Part shown: piece by piece, positions 29,417 to 36,359 of the stretch | Position numbering within the stretch: the first letter of the stretch is position 1 | Layout: every line of letters begins with the position of its first letter | NCBI GenBank assembly: GCA_947259285.1 | Contig: CAMYMR010000010.1 | Coordinates: 41,840 to 82,011 of the forward strand | DNA: 40,172 nt | Direction of reading: 5' to 3' | Source: an uncultured Woeseiaceae bacterium | GTDB taxonomy: Bacteria > Pseudomonadota > Gammaproteobacteria > Steroidobacterales > Woeseiaceae | Notes under the pieces: generated by a model | The model's database searches: none | What the model saw: the letters and a program-made list of their open reading frames with translations, nothing else | Told to the model about the DNA's origin: nothing | Position numbers and translations under genes: made by a program

Positions 29417-30037
29417 TCATGATTTCGCGCGCCACCATGAGTAGAGAAACTGCTGGATCGAACCCATGGGTGTGAAATGTTCTTCCAGATGGTGGCCACC
29501 CAGATGAAAATGGTCACCGAACAGATCCTGCAGCCGCTCTGCTGAATAGCGTCGGACTTCGAGCCCGCTGCAACGCTGCGGGCCTTCCGGCCCAAACGTC
29601 GCCAATACAAGATAACCGTTTGATGCAATCGCCCGGTTTGCAGCTTCGACGTAGCTTTGGCGATCGGCGGGATCCGTCAGGAAATGAAAAACGGCCCTGT
29701 CATGCCAAAGCGCATATTGGCGCGCCGGTGCGAATGTCGTTACGTCCGCCTCTATCCAGTCTACGGCGTCCGCGAATTTGCCGAGTCGAGCACGAGAACG
29801 CTCCAGCGCTTTGCCCGATATGTCCAATACACTGACATCCGAGTAGCCCTCCTGCAGCAGGTGATCGACCAGCGTGGAGGCACCGCCGCCAACGTCAAGA
29901 ACAGGCTCGCTTCTGGCGCTGCCTGTCTCTCGTATCAGCCGCAGCGATTGCTCGGGAACCGGCTGGTACCAGGAAACCTCTGTCGGATCCTTTGAACCGT
30001 AAACATCTTGCCAATGCGCTCGACGTGAGTCACTCAC
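29417..30037 (-). CDS. class I SAM-dependent methyltransferase
   Basis: The 206-residue protein has the SAM-binding core: motif I VLDVGGGASTLVDHL (about 46-60), motif II VLDISGKALERSR (about 70-82) and the following VDWIEADVTTF. The opening HWQDVYGSKDPTEVSWYQ matches methyltransferases of the tellurite/thiopurine-type class; the substrate is unknown. It is the first gene of the minus-strand run that continues to the MAPEG gene. A candidate promoter lies in the 157-base gap upstream. Confidence 0.87.
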   Translation of the reverse strand: MSDSRRAHWQDVYGSKDPTEVSWYQPVPEQSLRLIRETGSARSEPVLDVGGGASTLVDHLLQEGYSDVSVLDISGKALERSRARLGKFADAVDWIEADVTTFAPARQYALWHDRAVFHFLTDPADRQSYVEAANRAIASNGYLVLATFGPEGPQRCSGLEVRRYSAERLQDLFGDHFHLGGHHLEEHFTPMGSIQQFLYSWWRAKS

Positions 30038-30124
30038 GGTACCGCCCGCTCAGGGCAACAACGCCTTGGAACCTTGCGGTGATTTCATTAAACACGTCGG
30101 AATCATCCAGGGTCAGAGACGCCT

Positions 30125-30154
30125 ATACTAACGCCCGTTTCACCACGAAGGCAA
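30125..30154 (-). promoter_or_regulatory. candidate sigma70 promoter for the methyltransferase operon
   Basis: On the minus strand TTGCCT (30149-30154) and TAGTAT (30125-30130) are separated by 18 bases, about 90 bases upstream of the methyltransferase start. The hexamers match consensus at four of six each. No other strong signal is seen in this gap. Confidence 0.3.
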
Positions 30155-30194
30155 AGCGTCAAGCCAGACGATCGATTCTCGCGGCTTTTACCGG

Positions 30195-31460
30195 CTAGCT
30201 TAAGACCTCTCGCAGGTCATCCCGAACATACTTTGCGGCCAGGAAGTAAAATCCGGCACCAAGGAACGCCGCCACTGCGGTGCTCATAATCGCCCAGCGG
30301 ATTGAATCGACTCCCATCGATGGCGTCAGCAAATCGCTGATCGTGCCGACCGTCAAGGGCCCGAGTCCGAGGCCGATAATATTCAGCACAAAAAACAGCA
30401 CGGATGAGGACAGTGCCCTGTACCGCGGCCCGACCAGCGCATGCGCCATCGCTATCGTTGGTCCAAGAAACATTGCCTGGCAAACCGCGACCACGATGTA
30501 TATCCCCCACATCGCGTACTGGTTGCCACTCAGCATCATCGGCAGCAACAGTAATCCGGCAGCCAGCGTGCTAATCCCGGGCACCCAGTAAGGCCATCGG
30601 TCATCTCGTTTGCCTAAATGGTCGCTAAGATAGCCACCCGCATAAACGCCCGTTGCACCGGCGATGCCGGCGATCAGCGCCAGCCAGGTACCCACCACGC
30701 CGACGGGCACCTCGTAAATGCGAATAGCGAACGACGGCATGAAGTTCAGTGATCCATAACCGAGAAACGCATTGAAGCCGGCGCCAAGTGCCGCGTATCG
30801 AAAGCTACGCAATTCCCACAGGCGCTTCAGATCGTCCAGCAGGCGACCCTCCGGTAAGTTCGTATGATCACCCGCGTCCATCTGGCCGCGCGGCGGCTCG
30901 CGCAACGTGAGTTTGACAATAACCGCCATCAGGATGCCGGGCAGGCCTACGACCAGGAATGCGACACGCCAGCCGAAGAACTGGTTAATCCAGCCACCCA
31001 GCAGGAAGCCGACGAGGATGCCAATGTAGATGCCTATTGAATAAAATGACAAGGCACGACCGCGTTCCTCGTGTGGAAAATAGTCCGAGATGATCGAGTG
31101 CGACGGCGGGCTCGCGCCGGCTTCCCCGACGCCAACGCCAATTCTCGCAGCGAGCAGCTGCACGAAATTGCCCGCGAAGCCGCTGATCGCGGTCATTGCA
31201 CTCCAGATGGCAATCGACGCTGACACAATATTGACGCGATTGTATCGGTCTGCCCAGCGCGCGATCGGAATGCCGCAGACGACGTAGAAAACTGCAAACG
31301 TAAATCCGGATAACAGACCAAGCTGCTTGTCACTAAGGCCAAGCTCGGCCTTGATCGACTCCTGCAGGATGACAAGAATCTGGCGATCGACGAAATTGAA
31401 AACGTAGACGACCATGAGCAACAGCAGGACGTAGTTACGGTAGCTTTTTGAGGTTGGCAC
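30195..31460 (-). CDS. MFS transporter (spinster-like)
   Basis: From a GTG at 31460 the protein has 421 residues and 12 hydrophobic segments. The opening FNFVDRQILVILQESIKAELGLSD, described by its ends, and IPIARWADRYNRVNI (motif A) fit MFS members of the spinster-like or hexuronate class; LLAARIGVGVGEAGASPPSH is a motif seen in these. The frame stays open to 31820 but the extra 120 residues lie antisense to the DUF1611 gene and look non-coding. GTG 31460 has an AAGGA ribosome-binding site. It diverges from the DUF1611 gene over 48 bases, so both may share a regulator. Substrate unknown; perhaps the substrate of that enzyme. Confidence 0.88.
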   Translation of the reverse strand: MPTSKSYRNYVLLLLMVVYVFNFVDRQILVILQESIKAELGLSDKQLGLLSGFTFAVFYVVCGIPIARWADRYNRVNIVSASIAIWSAMTAISGFAGNFVQLLAARIGVGVGEAGASPPSHSIISDYFPHEERGRALSFYSIGIYIGILVGFLLGGWINQFFGWRVAFLVVGLPGILMAVIVKLTLREPPRGQMDAGDHTNLPEGRLLDDLKRLWELRSFRYAALGAGFNAFLGYGSLNFMPSFAIRIYEVPVGVVGTWLALIAGIAGATGVYAGGYLSDHLGKRDDRWPYWVPGISTLAAGLLLLPMMLSGNQYAMWGIYIVVAVCQAMFLGPTIAMAHALVGPRYRALSSSVLFFVLNIIGLGLGPLTVGTISDLLTPSMGVDSIRWAIMSTAVAAFLGAGFYFLAAKYVRDDLREVLS

Positions 31461-31469
31461 GACATTCCT

Positions 31470-31503
31470 TATAGTGTTGCGCGTCGTTAATTTTCGTACT
31501 ATA
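31470..31503. promoter_or_regulatory. inverted repeat in the MFS / DUF1611 divergent region
   Basis: TATAGT at 31470-31475 and ACTATA at 31498-31503 form a perfect 6-base inverted repeat with 22 bases between. Each arm lies close to one of the divergent starts and may be the -10 box of that gene. If so, both transcripts would have very short leaders, and the plus-strand gene would be nearly leaderless, as no ribosome-binding site is seen before its ATG. Confidence 0.3.
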
Positions 31504-31508
31504 GCGCG

Positions 31509-32537
31509 ATGCGAGAGACAACGATTACGCTGCAGCCTCCGTACCTCGTCTTCTTCGGCGACATCCGGACACAAATGAATGCCAAGACCGGCCTCGGTCT
31601 CGTGCAATGGGCCCCCGATCGCTGCGTCGGACAGATGAACATTGCACGATGTACCGTTGAAAGCGGATTGCCGGAGATGAGCGTCGCCGAGGCGCTTGGC
31701 GCCGGAGTAAAAACGGTTGTTATCGGCGTTGCGCCAACGGGTGGACAGCTCGAGGAGACCTGGCTGCCACCGCTGCTGGAGTTCGCAAGTGCCGGCGTCG
31801 ACATTGCCGCGGGCCTGCATAGCAGGCTGACGGATATTCCCGAGCTCGTCGCAGCCGCCGGTGATGGCGGAGCGAACTTGATCGACGTGCGGGTACCCCC
31901 GACCGGCCTACCCTGTGGTTCGGGACGACGACGTACGGGGAAACGCCTGCTGACGGTTGGCACGGATTGCTCCGTCGGAAAGATGTACAGTTCGCTCGCC
32001 TTACACAGGGAACTCCTGCGGCGCAACGTCAACGCTACGTTTCGAGCAACCGGCCAGACCGGAATTCTGATCGCTGGCGAGGGTATTCCAATTGACGCCG
32101 TGGTAGCCGACTTTATTGCCGGCGCTGCCGAGACGCTCTCCCCCGACAACGAAAGCGATCACTGGGACATCATTGAAGGTCAGGGCTCCCTCATTCACCC
32201 GAGCTACGCTGGCGTGACGCTGGGCTTGATACACGGTTCTCAGCCTGATGCATTAGTCATGTGTCACGACGTCGATCGCAGTTTCATAAAAGACGTCAGC
32301 ACCCGGCTGCCAATTCCTGCCCTCGACGAGTTTATTGAGACGACCCTGTCCGCGGCTCGACTGACGAACCCCGATTGCATTTGTACCGGCATCGCCGTTA
32401 ACACGTCGACACTGAGTGAGAACGATCGCGCTCGGTATCTTGCGGACTTGCAGCAACAGACGGGGTTGCCGGCCGTAGATCCTGTCGCTACCGGTACGTC
32501 TGCTGTAGCGGATTACATGCTGGAGCGATTCGCTTAA
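31509..32537 (+). CDS. DUF1611 (DgcN-like) protein
   Basis: The 342-residue soluble protein belongs to the DUF1611 family: N-terminal VFFGDIRTQMNAKTGLGL and DRCVGQMNIARC, then the P-loop GTDCSVGKMYSSLAL (151-165), and a late SLIHPSYAGVTLGLIHGS. A characterised relative, DgcN, acetylates D-glutamate in D-glutamate catabolism; older annotations call the family an epimerase-like protein. The DgcA racemase partner is not in this window, so D-glutamate use is only suggested. The start follows no visible ribosome-binding site. A transporter gene diverges from it 48 bases away and may import the same substrate. Confidence 0.85.
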   Translation: MRETTITLQPPYLVFFGDIRTQMNAKTGLGLVQWAPDRCVGQMNIARCTVESGLPEMSVAEALGAGVKTVVIGVAPTGGQLEETWLPPLLEFASAGVDIAAGLHSRLTDIPELVAAAGDGGANLIDVRVPPTGLPCGSGRRRTGKRLLTVGTDCSVGKMYSSLALHRELLRRNVNATFRATGQTGILIAGEGIPIDAVVADFIAGAAETLSPDNESDHWDIIEGQGSLIHPSYAGVTLGLIHGSQPDALVMCHDVDRSFIKDVSTRLPIPALDEFIETTLSAARLTNPDCICTGIAVNTSTLSENDRARYLADLQQQTGLPAVDPVATGTSAVADYMLERFA

Positions 32538-32577
32538 GTTCGAGAGCCGTCACTATCGTGCATGCCGAAGCGTGAGT

Positions 32578-32892
32578 TCATCGGTCAAACCAGAATTCGA
32601 TTTCCGACGTACTCACCTCGAAACGCGCGGCATGCGGCTGCTCCTTCGGCAGGTGATACCAGTCCCCCGGGCCATAACGTCGCTCCTCGCCGTTGACGGT
32701 GAGGATCAGCTCGCCGCAAGTAATGACGCCGCAATTCTCAGTAGGATGGGTATGCTCTTCGATGCTTGTGCCGGCCGGATACGATGCAAACAGGACGCGG
32801 CAACGCTCTGCGCCAAGCTCATGCGCGTCGAAGGGCCCGGAAAACGCCGGCAGTTTCCTGATCAGGTCCGGAAAGTCTTTGCTATCTGACAT
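32578..32892 (-). CDS. cupin-domain protein
   Basis: The 104-residue protein is a single-domain cupin. The metal-binding motif 1 is EEHTHPTENCGVITCGELILTVNG, described by its ends (His47, His49 and Glu52), and motif 2 is GDWYHLPKEQPH (about 76-87). Such small cupins can be sensors, isomerases or dioxygenases, and no specific activity can be named. It is the first of a minus-strand series on this side of the DUF1611 gene and is convergent with it across 40 bases. Confidence 0.88.
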   Translation of the reverse strand: MSDSKDFPDLIRKLPAFSGPFDAHELGAERCRVLFASYPAGTSIEEHTHPTENCGVITCGELILTVNGEERRYGPGDWYHLPKEQPHAARFEVSTSEIEFWFDR

Positions 32893-32936
32893 TTTCGCTT
32901 TGCAGACTCATTATCGGGCGGTCAAACGCTACTCTC

Positions 32937-33275
32937 TCAGCTGTTCATGGCCCGTGCCAACTTGCGCTTGGCGGCCACCAGCGCACTTTTCGGTTTGTCG
33001 GTGGACTTCTCGAGTTCGCGAAATTCGCCGAGCGCCGCCGCAACGTCCGTTCCCTGGAGCCAGTCGATAACCGTAGGAACGCTGTCTGCATTGTCGCTGA
33101 CGATCGCGCGACCGTCGCCATCGAGAATCGATATGCGATGCTTGCAGAAATTACCGTATTGACCAGCAGGGCAAGAACATAACGCGGTCAGGCTGTCTCC
33201 GTCTTTGATAAACGTGACCTCGTAAGGCTCGGCGGATGAGCCTTTGACCTGAAAGCTGAGTTCGCTAAGAGACAC
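32937..33275 (-). CDS. SWIM zinc-finger protein
   Basis: The short protein (112 residues from a GTG at 33275) carries a SWIM-type finger, CSCPAGQYGNFCKH, with Cys33, Cys35, Cys44 and His46, a zinc-binding nucleic-acid or protein-interaction module. The rest is a charged helical tail ending VAAKRKLARAMNS. GTG 33275 is preceded by GAGGTG six bases away and overlaps the DUF3291 stop by 11 bases, hinting at translational coupling. An ATG at 33332 or 33434 in the same frame would extend it but runs deeper into the DUF3291 gene. Confidence 0.8.
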   Translation of the reverse strand: MSLSELSFQVKGSSAEPYEVTFIKDGDSLTALCSCPAGQYGNFCKHRISILDGDGRAIVSDNADSVPTVIDWLQGTDVAAALGEFRELEKSTDKPKSALVAAKRKLARAMNS

Positions 33276-33753
33276 GCCGGCCACCTCTATCGTATCGGAC
33301 CCGAAAGGTAAATGCCTCGGCGCTTGGACCATCTTCCCACAGCGCCTCAAAACGCCGAAGGGCCTCTTCCTCATCCGGAATATGGCCCGCATCGATCCAC
33401 CAGAGAACGAGCGGCGACTTCTCTGGACGTTCAAACCATTCGGCCCGTTTCTGCACGGCCTGCAGATGGTTCGATCGATAAACGTAGGCTTCCAGCGCTT
33501 CGATCGATTCCCATACCGTCAGATTGAAGAGGATCAGTTCGTCCTCAAAGACTCGAATTGCCGTCGCATCGCCGTCGTCCGTCTGCAGTCGCCAGATGAA
33601 GCCCGGCGCGGCATCTGCCAGTGCGTTTAGCGATTCGATACGACTGACGAAGCCCGCCATTACCGGATCGCCCTGCGGCGCGCGCATCCGCGCAATATTC
33701 GCCTGGGCAAGATGAAAATGGCTGCTCACAACGACGAGTTTAGCGCGGTCCAT
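33265..33753 (-). CDS. DUF3291 protein
   Basis: The 162-residue protein matches the DUF3291 pattern: a HFHLAQANIARMRAPQGDPVMAGF start, described by its ends, APGFIWRLQ near residue 50, LTVWESIEALEAYVYRSNH in the middle and ESPLVLWWIDAGHIPDEEEALRR-type ending (here EKSPLVLWWIDAGHIP). The fold is probably a dimeric alpha-beta barrel related to monooxygenase-like (ABM) proteins; no function is known. The SWIM gene starts inside its end. It lies 18 bases after the methyltransferase-like gene. Confidence 0.85.
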   Translation of the reverse strand: MDRAKLVVVSSHFHLAQANIARMRAPQGDPVMAGFVSRIESLNALADAAPGFIWRLQTDDGDATAIRVFEDELILFNLTVWESIEALEAYVYRSNHLQAVQKRAEWFERPEKSPLVLWWIDAGHIPDEEEALRRFEALWEDGPSAEAFTFRVRYDRGGRRVS

Positions 33754-33771
33754 CGTTTTGATGCCATGGCT

Positions 33772-34233
33772 CTAGATCCATCGACGAACCGACTTCTTGT
33801 ACGTTTGGTACGCGTTACCAAAAAGCGAGTCCATTGCCCGTTCCTCGGGGCCAATCTGGAAACGGTTCATATAAAGGACGAAAGCCGGCAAGCAGGCGAG
33901 CGACACCAGGTTTCCCAGGAAGATGCCCCAAGCGGCAAGGACGCACAATAGTCCAAGGTACATGGGATTTCGGGTCCACCGGTAGACCCCCACCGTCACG
34001 ATGGCTGATGCTTTATCAGGAAAGCGCGGATCGACGGTCGTACGAGCCGCGCGAAACGCCAGGACGCCCGCCAGTCCTATCACGAGACCCAGGCAAGCCA
34101 GGGACACCGCGACTATCCAGCTTCCAGCAACGGCGAAGGAGAATTGGGGAGCGACACGCGAGAGTAACCACATGGCAGCGCCAGCCAGAAGAAGCTGCAC
34201 AAGCGGCGGTAATTTGAGCTCCAGGATCTTCAT
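33772..34233 (-). CDS. isoprenylcysteine carboxyl methyltransferase-like membrane protein
   Basis: The 153-residue protein has four hydrophobic segments and the C-terminal ICMT/PEMT-type signature RNPMYLGLL (about 88-96) with GPEERAMDSLFGNAYQTYKKSVRRW (described by its ends), in which the paired Glu and the aromatic-Lys run are the SAM-binding region of this class. Bacterial members methylate small isoprenoid or phospholipid substrates or have no known reaction. It is preceded by the GGCT-like gene and is part of the minus-strand series. Confidence 0.87.
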   Translation of the reverse strand: MKILELKLPPLVQLLLAGAAMWLLSRVAPQFSFAVAGSWIVAVSLACLGLVIGLAGVLAFRAARTTVDPRFPDKASAIVTVGVYRWTRNPMYLGLLCVLAAWGIFLGNLVSLACLPAFVLYMNRFQIGPEERAMDSLFGNAYQTYKKSVRRWI

Positions 34234-34300
34234 TCCGCGTCCGACGTGCCTCGACTCCAGAAATGTCCTTTCCCACCTTGCGACGACAATCGCGTCGAGC

Positions 34301-34864
34301 TCAAGTTTTCGTTTCGAAAACCAGTTCCCGGCTACGCCGCTTTGCCCGGCGGCCGTCCGGGCGACCTTTCAAGGTGCCGGTTTTAACCCAGTCTACGGTC
34401 TTCCAGCTTCGTATTCTCCGGTCCGGATGGGGATCCGCATGCGCCAATGTTGACTCGATGCGGTCCAGGTACTTGTCGGGGAACCCATGCAGACGCGCTC
34501 CCGTCAAGACCAGCTCCTTGTACCAATCATACGGGGCGAGCGAATCATCGATGTGCGACGGTTGCGCAGCGTAGGTGGCACAGTCGCCCAGGCCAGGAAT
34601 ACTCAGCGATGCATTGGAGTAGCCGACGCCCACACCCTCGATTCTATCGAGCACGCGTTTGTCGGCGGTGCAAATATCGAAAATCGCAAAGTGGACGCCG
34701 TCGCCACCTCTCAGGATATTGCATTTCCCCGACCCGTCCTGGCTAAGCTTGTGAAAGTGCAGTGACCAGCCGGGCAGGAATCGGGTGGCAACCAGCCGAG
34801 CGGAGGCGATACGCTGAGTTAATCGCAGCGGATGCAGGTTAGAACCGTACGCGGCATATAACAT
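34301..34864 (-). CDS. gamma-glutamylcyclotransferase-like protein
   Basis: The 187-residue protein has the GGCT-fold opening MLYAAYGSNLHPLRL (substrate-binding YGSNL at 6-10) and a VLDRIEGVGVGYSN stretch (about 71-84) typical of AIG2/GGCT-like enzymes, which convert gamma-glutamyl amines or peptides to 5-oxoproline. Glu76 in RIEGVG may be the catalytic acid/base. A gamma-glutamyltransferase gene lies about 1.5 kb away on the same strand, so both could serve glutathione or gamma-glutamyl peptide turnover; that link is inferred. Confidence 0.82.
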   Translation of the reverse strand: MLYAAYGSNLHPLRLTQRIASARLVATRFLPGWSLHFHKLSQDGSGKCNILRGGDGVHFAIFDICTADKRVLDRIEGVGVGYSNASLSIPGLGDCATYAAQPSHIDDSLAPYDWYKELVLTGARLHGFPDKYLDRIESTLAHADPHPDRRIRSWKTVDWVKTGTLKGRPDGRRAKRRSRELVFETKT

Positions 34865-34893
34865 CGCTGTTTACCCGAATCCGCCGTCGGTCC

Positions 34894-35154
34894 TCATATT
34901 CCCATGCGAACCAGCGCGTCGATAACCTCGCGCATGAATCGTTCGATGGTGGGGTGCTCGGTCGCGAAGTTCGTCTCCAGCTCCTTCGCCTTTTGCAGTA
35001 CCGAATCGCTTCCGCTTTGTCCCTCTGCGCTCAGGAGTCCATGTATGTCCTCGTCGAGGTCCCTGACCAGCGCGCGCGTGTCTTCATCCAGCTCCGTGCT
35101 CCGAATTTCGTCCTGGAGCCTGGCCAATAGCTCTCGAATTTCCTTGTTGCTCAT
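34894..35154 (-). CDS. DUF4404 small protein
   Basis: The 86-residue acidic helical protein matches the short DUF4404 family, with EIRELLARLQDEI near the start and a conserved TIERFMREVIDALVRMGI tail. No function is known. It sits 36 bases downstream of trpS and 29 bases upstream of the GGCT-like gene. Confidence 0.8.
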   Translation of the reverse strand: MSNKEIRELLARLQDEIRSTELDEDTRALVRDLDEDIHGLLSAEGQSGSDSVLQKAKELETNFATEHPTIERFMREVIDALVRMGI

Positions 35155-35190
35155 CGTCCTCTCTGTCCGTGTTCTCTCTACGCGTCTTGC

Positions 35191-36201
35191 CTATCCCAGT
35201 TTCCGTATTCCGATCGCGTCGCGAATCTGCGCCATGTACGGCACCGCTACTTCTCGTGCCTTTTCCGCGCCTTTCTTCAGCTTGGCCTCGACGATGCCCG
35301 GATCCGCGATAAGTCGATCATACTCTTCGCGAGCGGGCCTGATGTGATCATTAATGTACTCGAATAACATCTGCTTCATCGCGCCCCATGCGATGCCCTC
35401 GGCGTAAAGCCTTTCCACCTCGGCCGTTTCTTCCGGCGTCGCGAATGCCCTGTATATATCGAAGACGGTGCTTCCCTCGGTTTGTTTCGGCTCGCCAGGC
35501 TCAAGACTGTTGGTCTTGATCTTCATAATCAGTTTTCTAAGCGGTTTCTCGGGTGCGAACAGCGGAATCGTATTGTTGTAACTCTTGCTCATCTTGCGAC
35601 CGTCGAGTCCGGCAAGCACCGCCGTATCGTCGCCGATCACCGGCTCCGGCAGAACGAACACTTCACCGTAGTGGTGATTGAAGCGTTGTGCAATATCGCG
35701 CGCCATTTCGACGTGCTGCTTCTGGTCGCGTCCGACCGGCACCCTGGTTGACTTGAACATCAATATGTCGGCGGCCATCAGTATCGGGTAACTGTAAAGC
35801 GCCATCGTGATGCCCTTATCCGGGTCGCCGTTACCGCTGTCGATGTTCGCCTGCACGGCCGCTTTGTAAGAATGCGCCCGGTTCATCAGGCCTTTCGCCG
35901 TCATGCTCGTCAGCACCCAGGTCAGTTCCGTGATCTCCGGGATATCGGACTGCCGATAAAACGTCGCGTGATCCGTATCCAGACCGAGCGCCATCCATGC
36001 AGCGGCGATCTCTAGAGTCGATCGACTAATCTTGTCGGGATCCTCGTTCTTGGCCAGGGCATGAAAGTCGGCGAGGAAGTAGTAGTTCTTCTTGGCGGAA
36101 TCTTTGCTTGCGGCGATGCCGGGCCGTATGGCACCCACGTAGTTGCCGATATGTGGCGTCCCGGTGGTGGTGATCCCCGTCAGGTAAATCTCTTCTGTCA
36201 T
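35191..36201 (-). CDS. trpS: tryptophanyl-tRNA synthetase
   Basis: TrpRS is a homodimeric cytoplasmic class I synthetase that charges tRNA-Trp. From the ATG at 36201 it has 336 residues, the family's usual length (334 in E. coli). The HIGH-like motif is TGTPHIGN at 13-20, the KMSKS loop is at 203-207 (GRKMSKSYNN), and MALYSYPILMAADIL forms the conserved active-site helix region. A longer in-frame start at 36303 adds 34 residues unlike the family and is rejected. A small perfect inverted repeat lies in the 158-base gap upstream. Confidence 0.96.
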   Translation of the reverse strand: MTEEIYLTGITTTGTPHIGNYVGAIRPGIAASKDSAKKNYYFLADFHALAKNEDPDKISRSTLEIAAAWMALGLDTDHATFYRQSDIPEITELTWVLTSMTAKGLMNRAHSYKAAVQANIDSGNGDPDKGITMALYSYPILMAADILMFKSTRVPVGRDQKQHVEMARDIAQRFNHHYGEVFVLPEPVIGDDTAVLAGLDGRKMSKSYNNTIPLFAPEKPLRKLIMKIKTNSLEPGEPKQTEGSTVFDIYRAFATPEETAEVERLYAEGIAWGAMKQMLFEYINDHIRPAREEYDRLIADPGIVEAKLKKGAEKAREVAVPYMAQIRDAIGIRKLG

Positions 36202-36301
36202 AAGTTCGTGCTTTCTCGAGTCCTGATCTAAAGCTGTATCTTGCAGGGCCACCGCGAGACACGCCGGAACAGGCGGAAAACGCGGAGTGTACACGATGCG
36301 C

Positions 36302-36319
36302 ACCGCATCATAATGCGGT
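36302..36319. other. perfect inverted repeat between GGT-like gene and trpS
   Basis: ACCGCAT (36302-36308) and ATGCGGT (36313-36319) form a 7-bp stem with a 4-base loop about 100 bases upstream of trpS. There is no U-run on the minus strand after it, so it is not a clear intrinsic terminator; it could be an operator or a weak attenuator. The surrounding gap has no other gene. Confidence 0.3.
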
Positions 36320-36359
36320 CTTTGCCAATACGGTATCGCTGCGAGTGCATGATTATCAG

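Noticed and set aside
31461-31820. 120-residue N-terminal extension of the MFS transporter
   Set aside because: Lies antisense to the conserved DUF1611 N-terminus; GTG at 31460 with AAGGA fits the family start.
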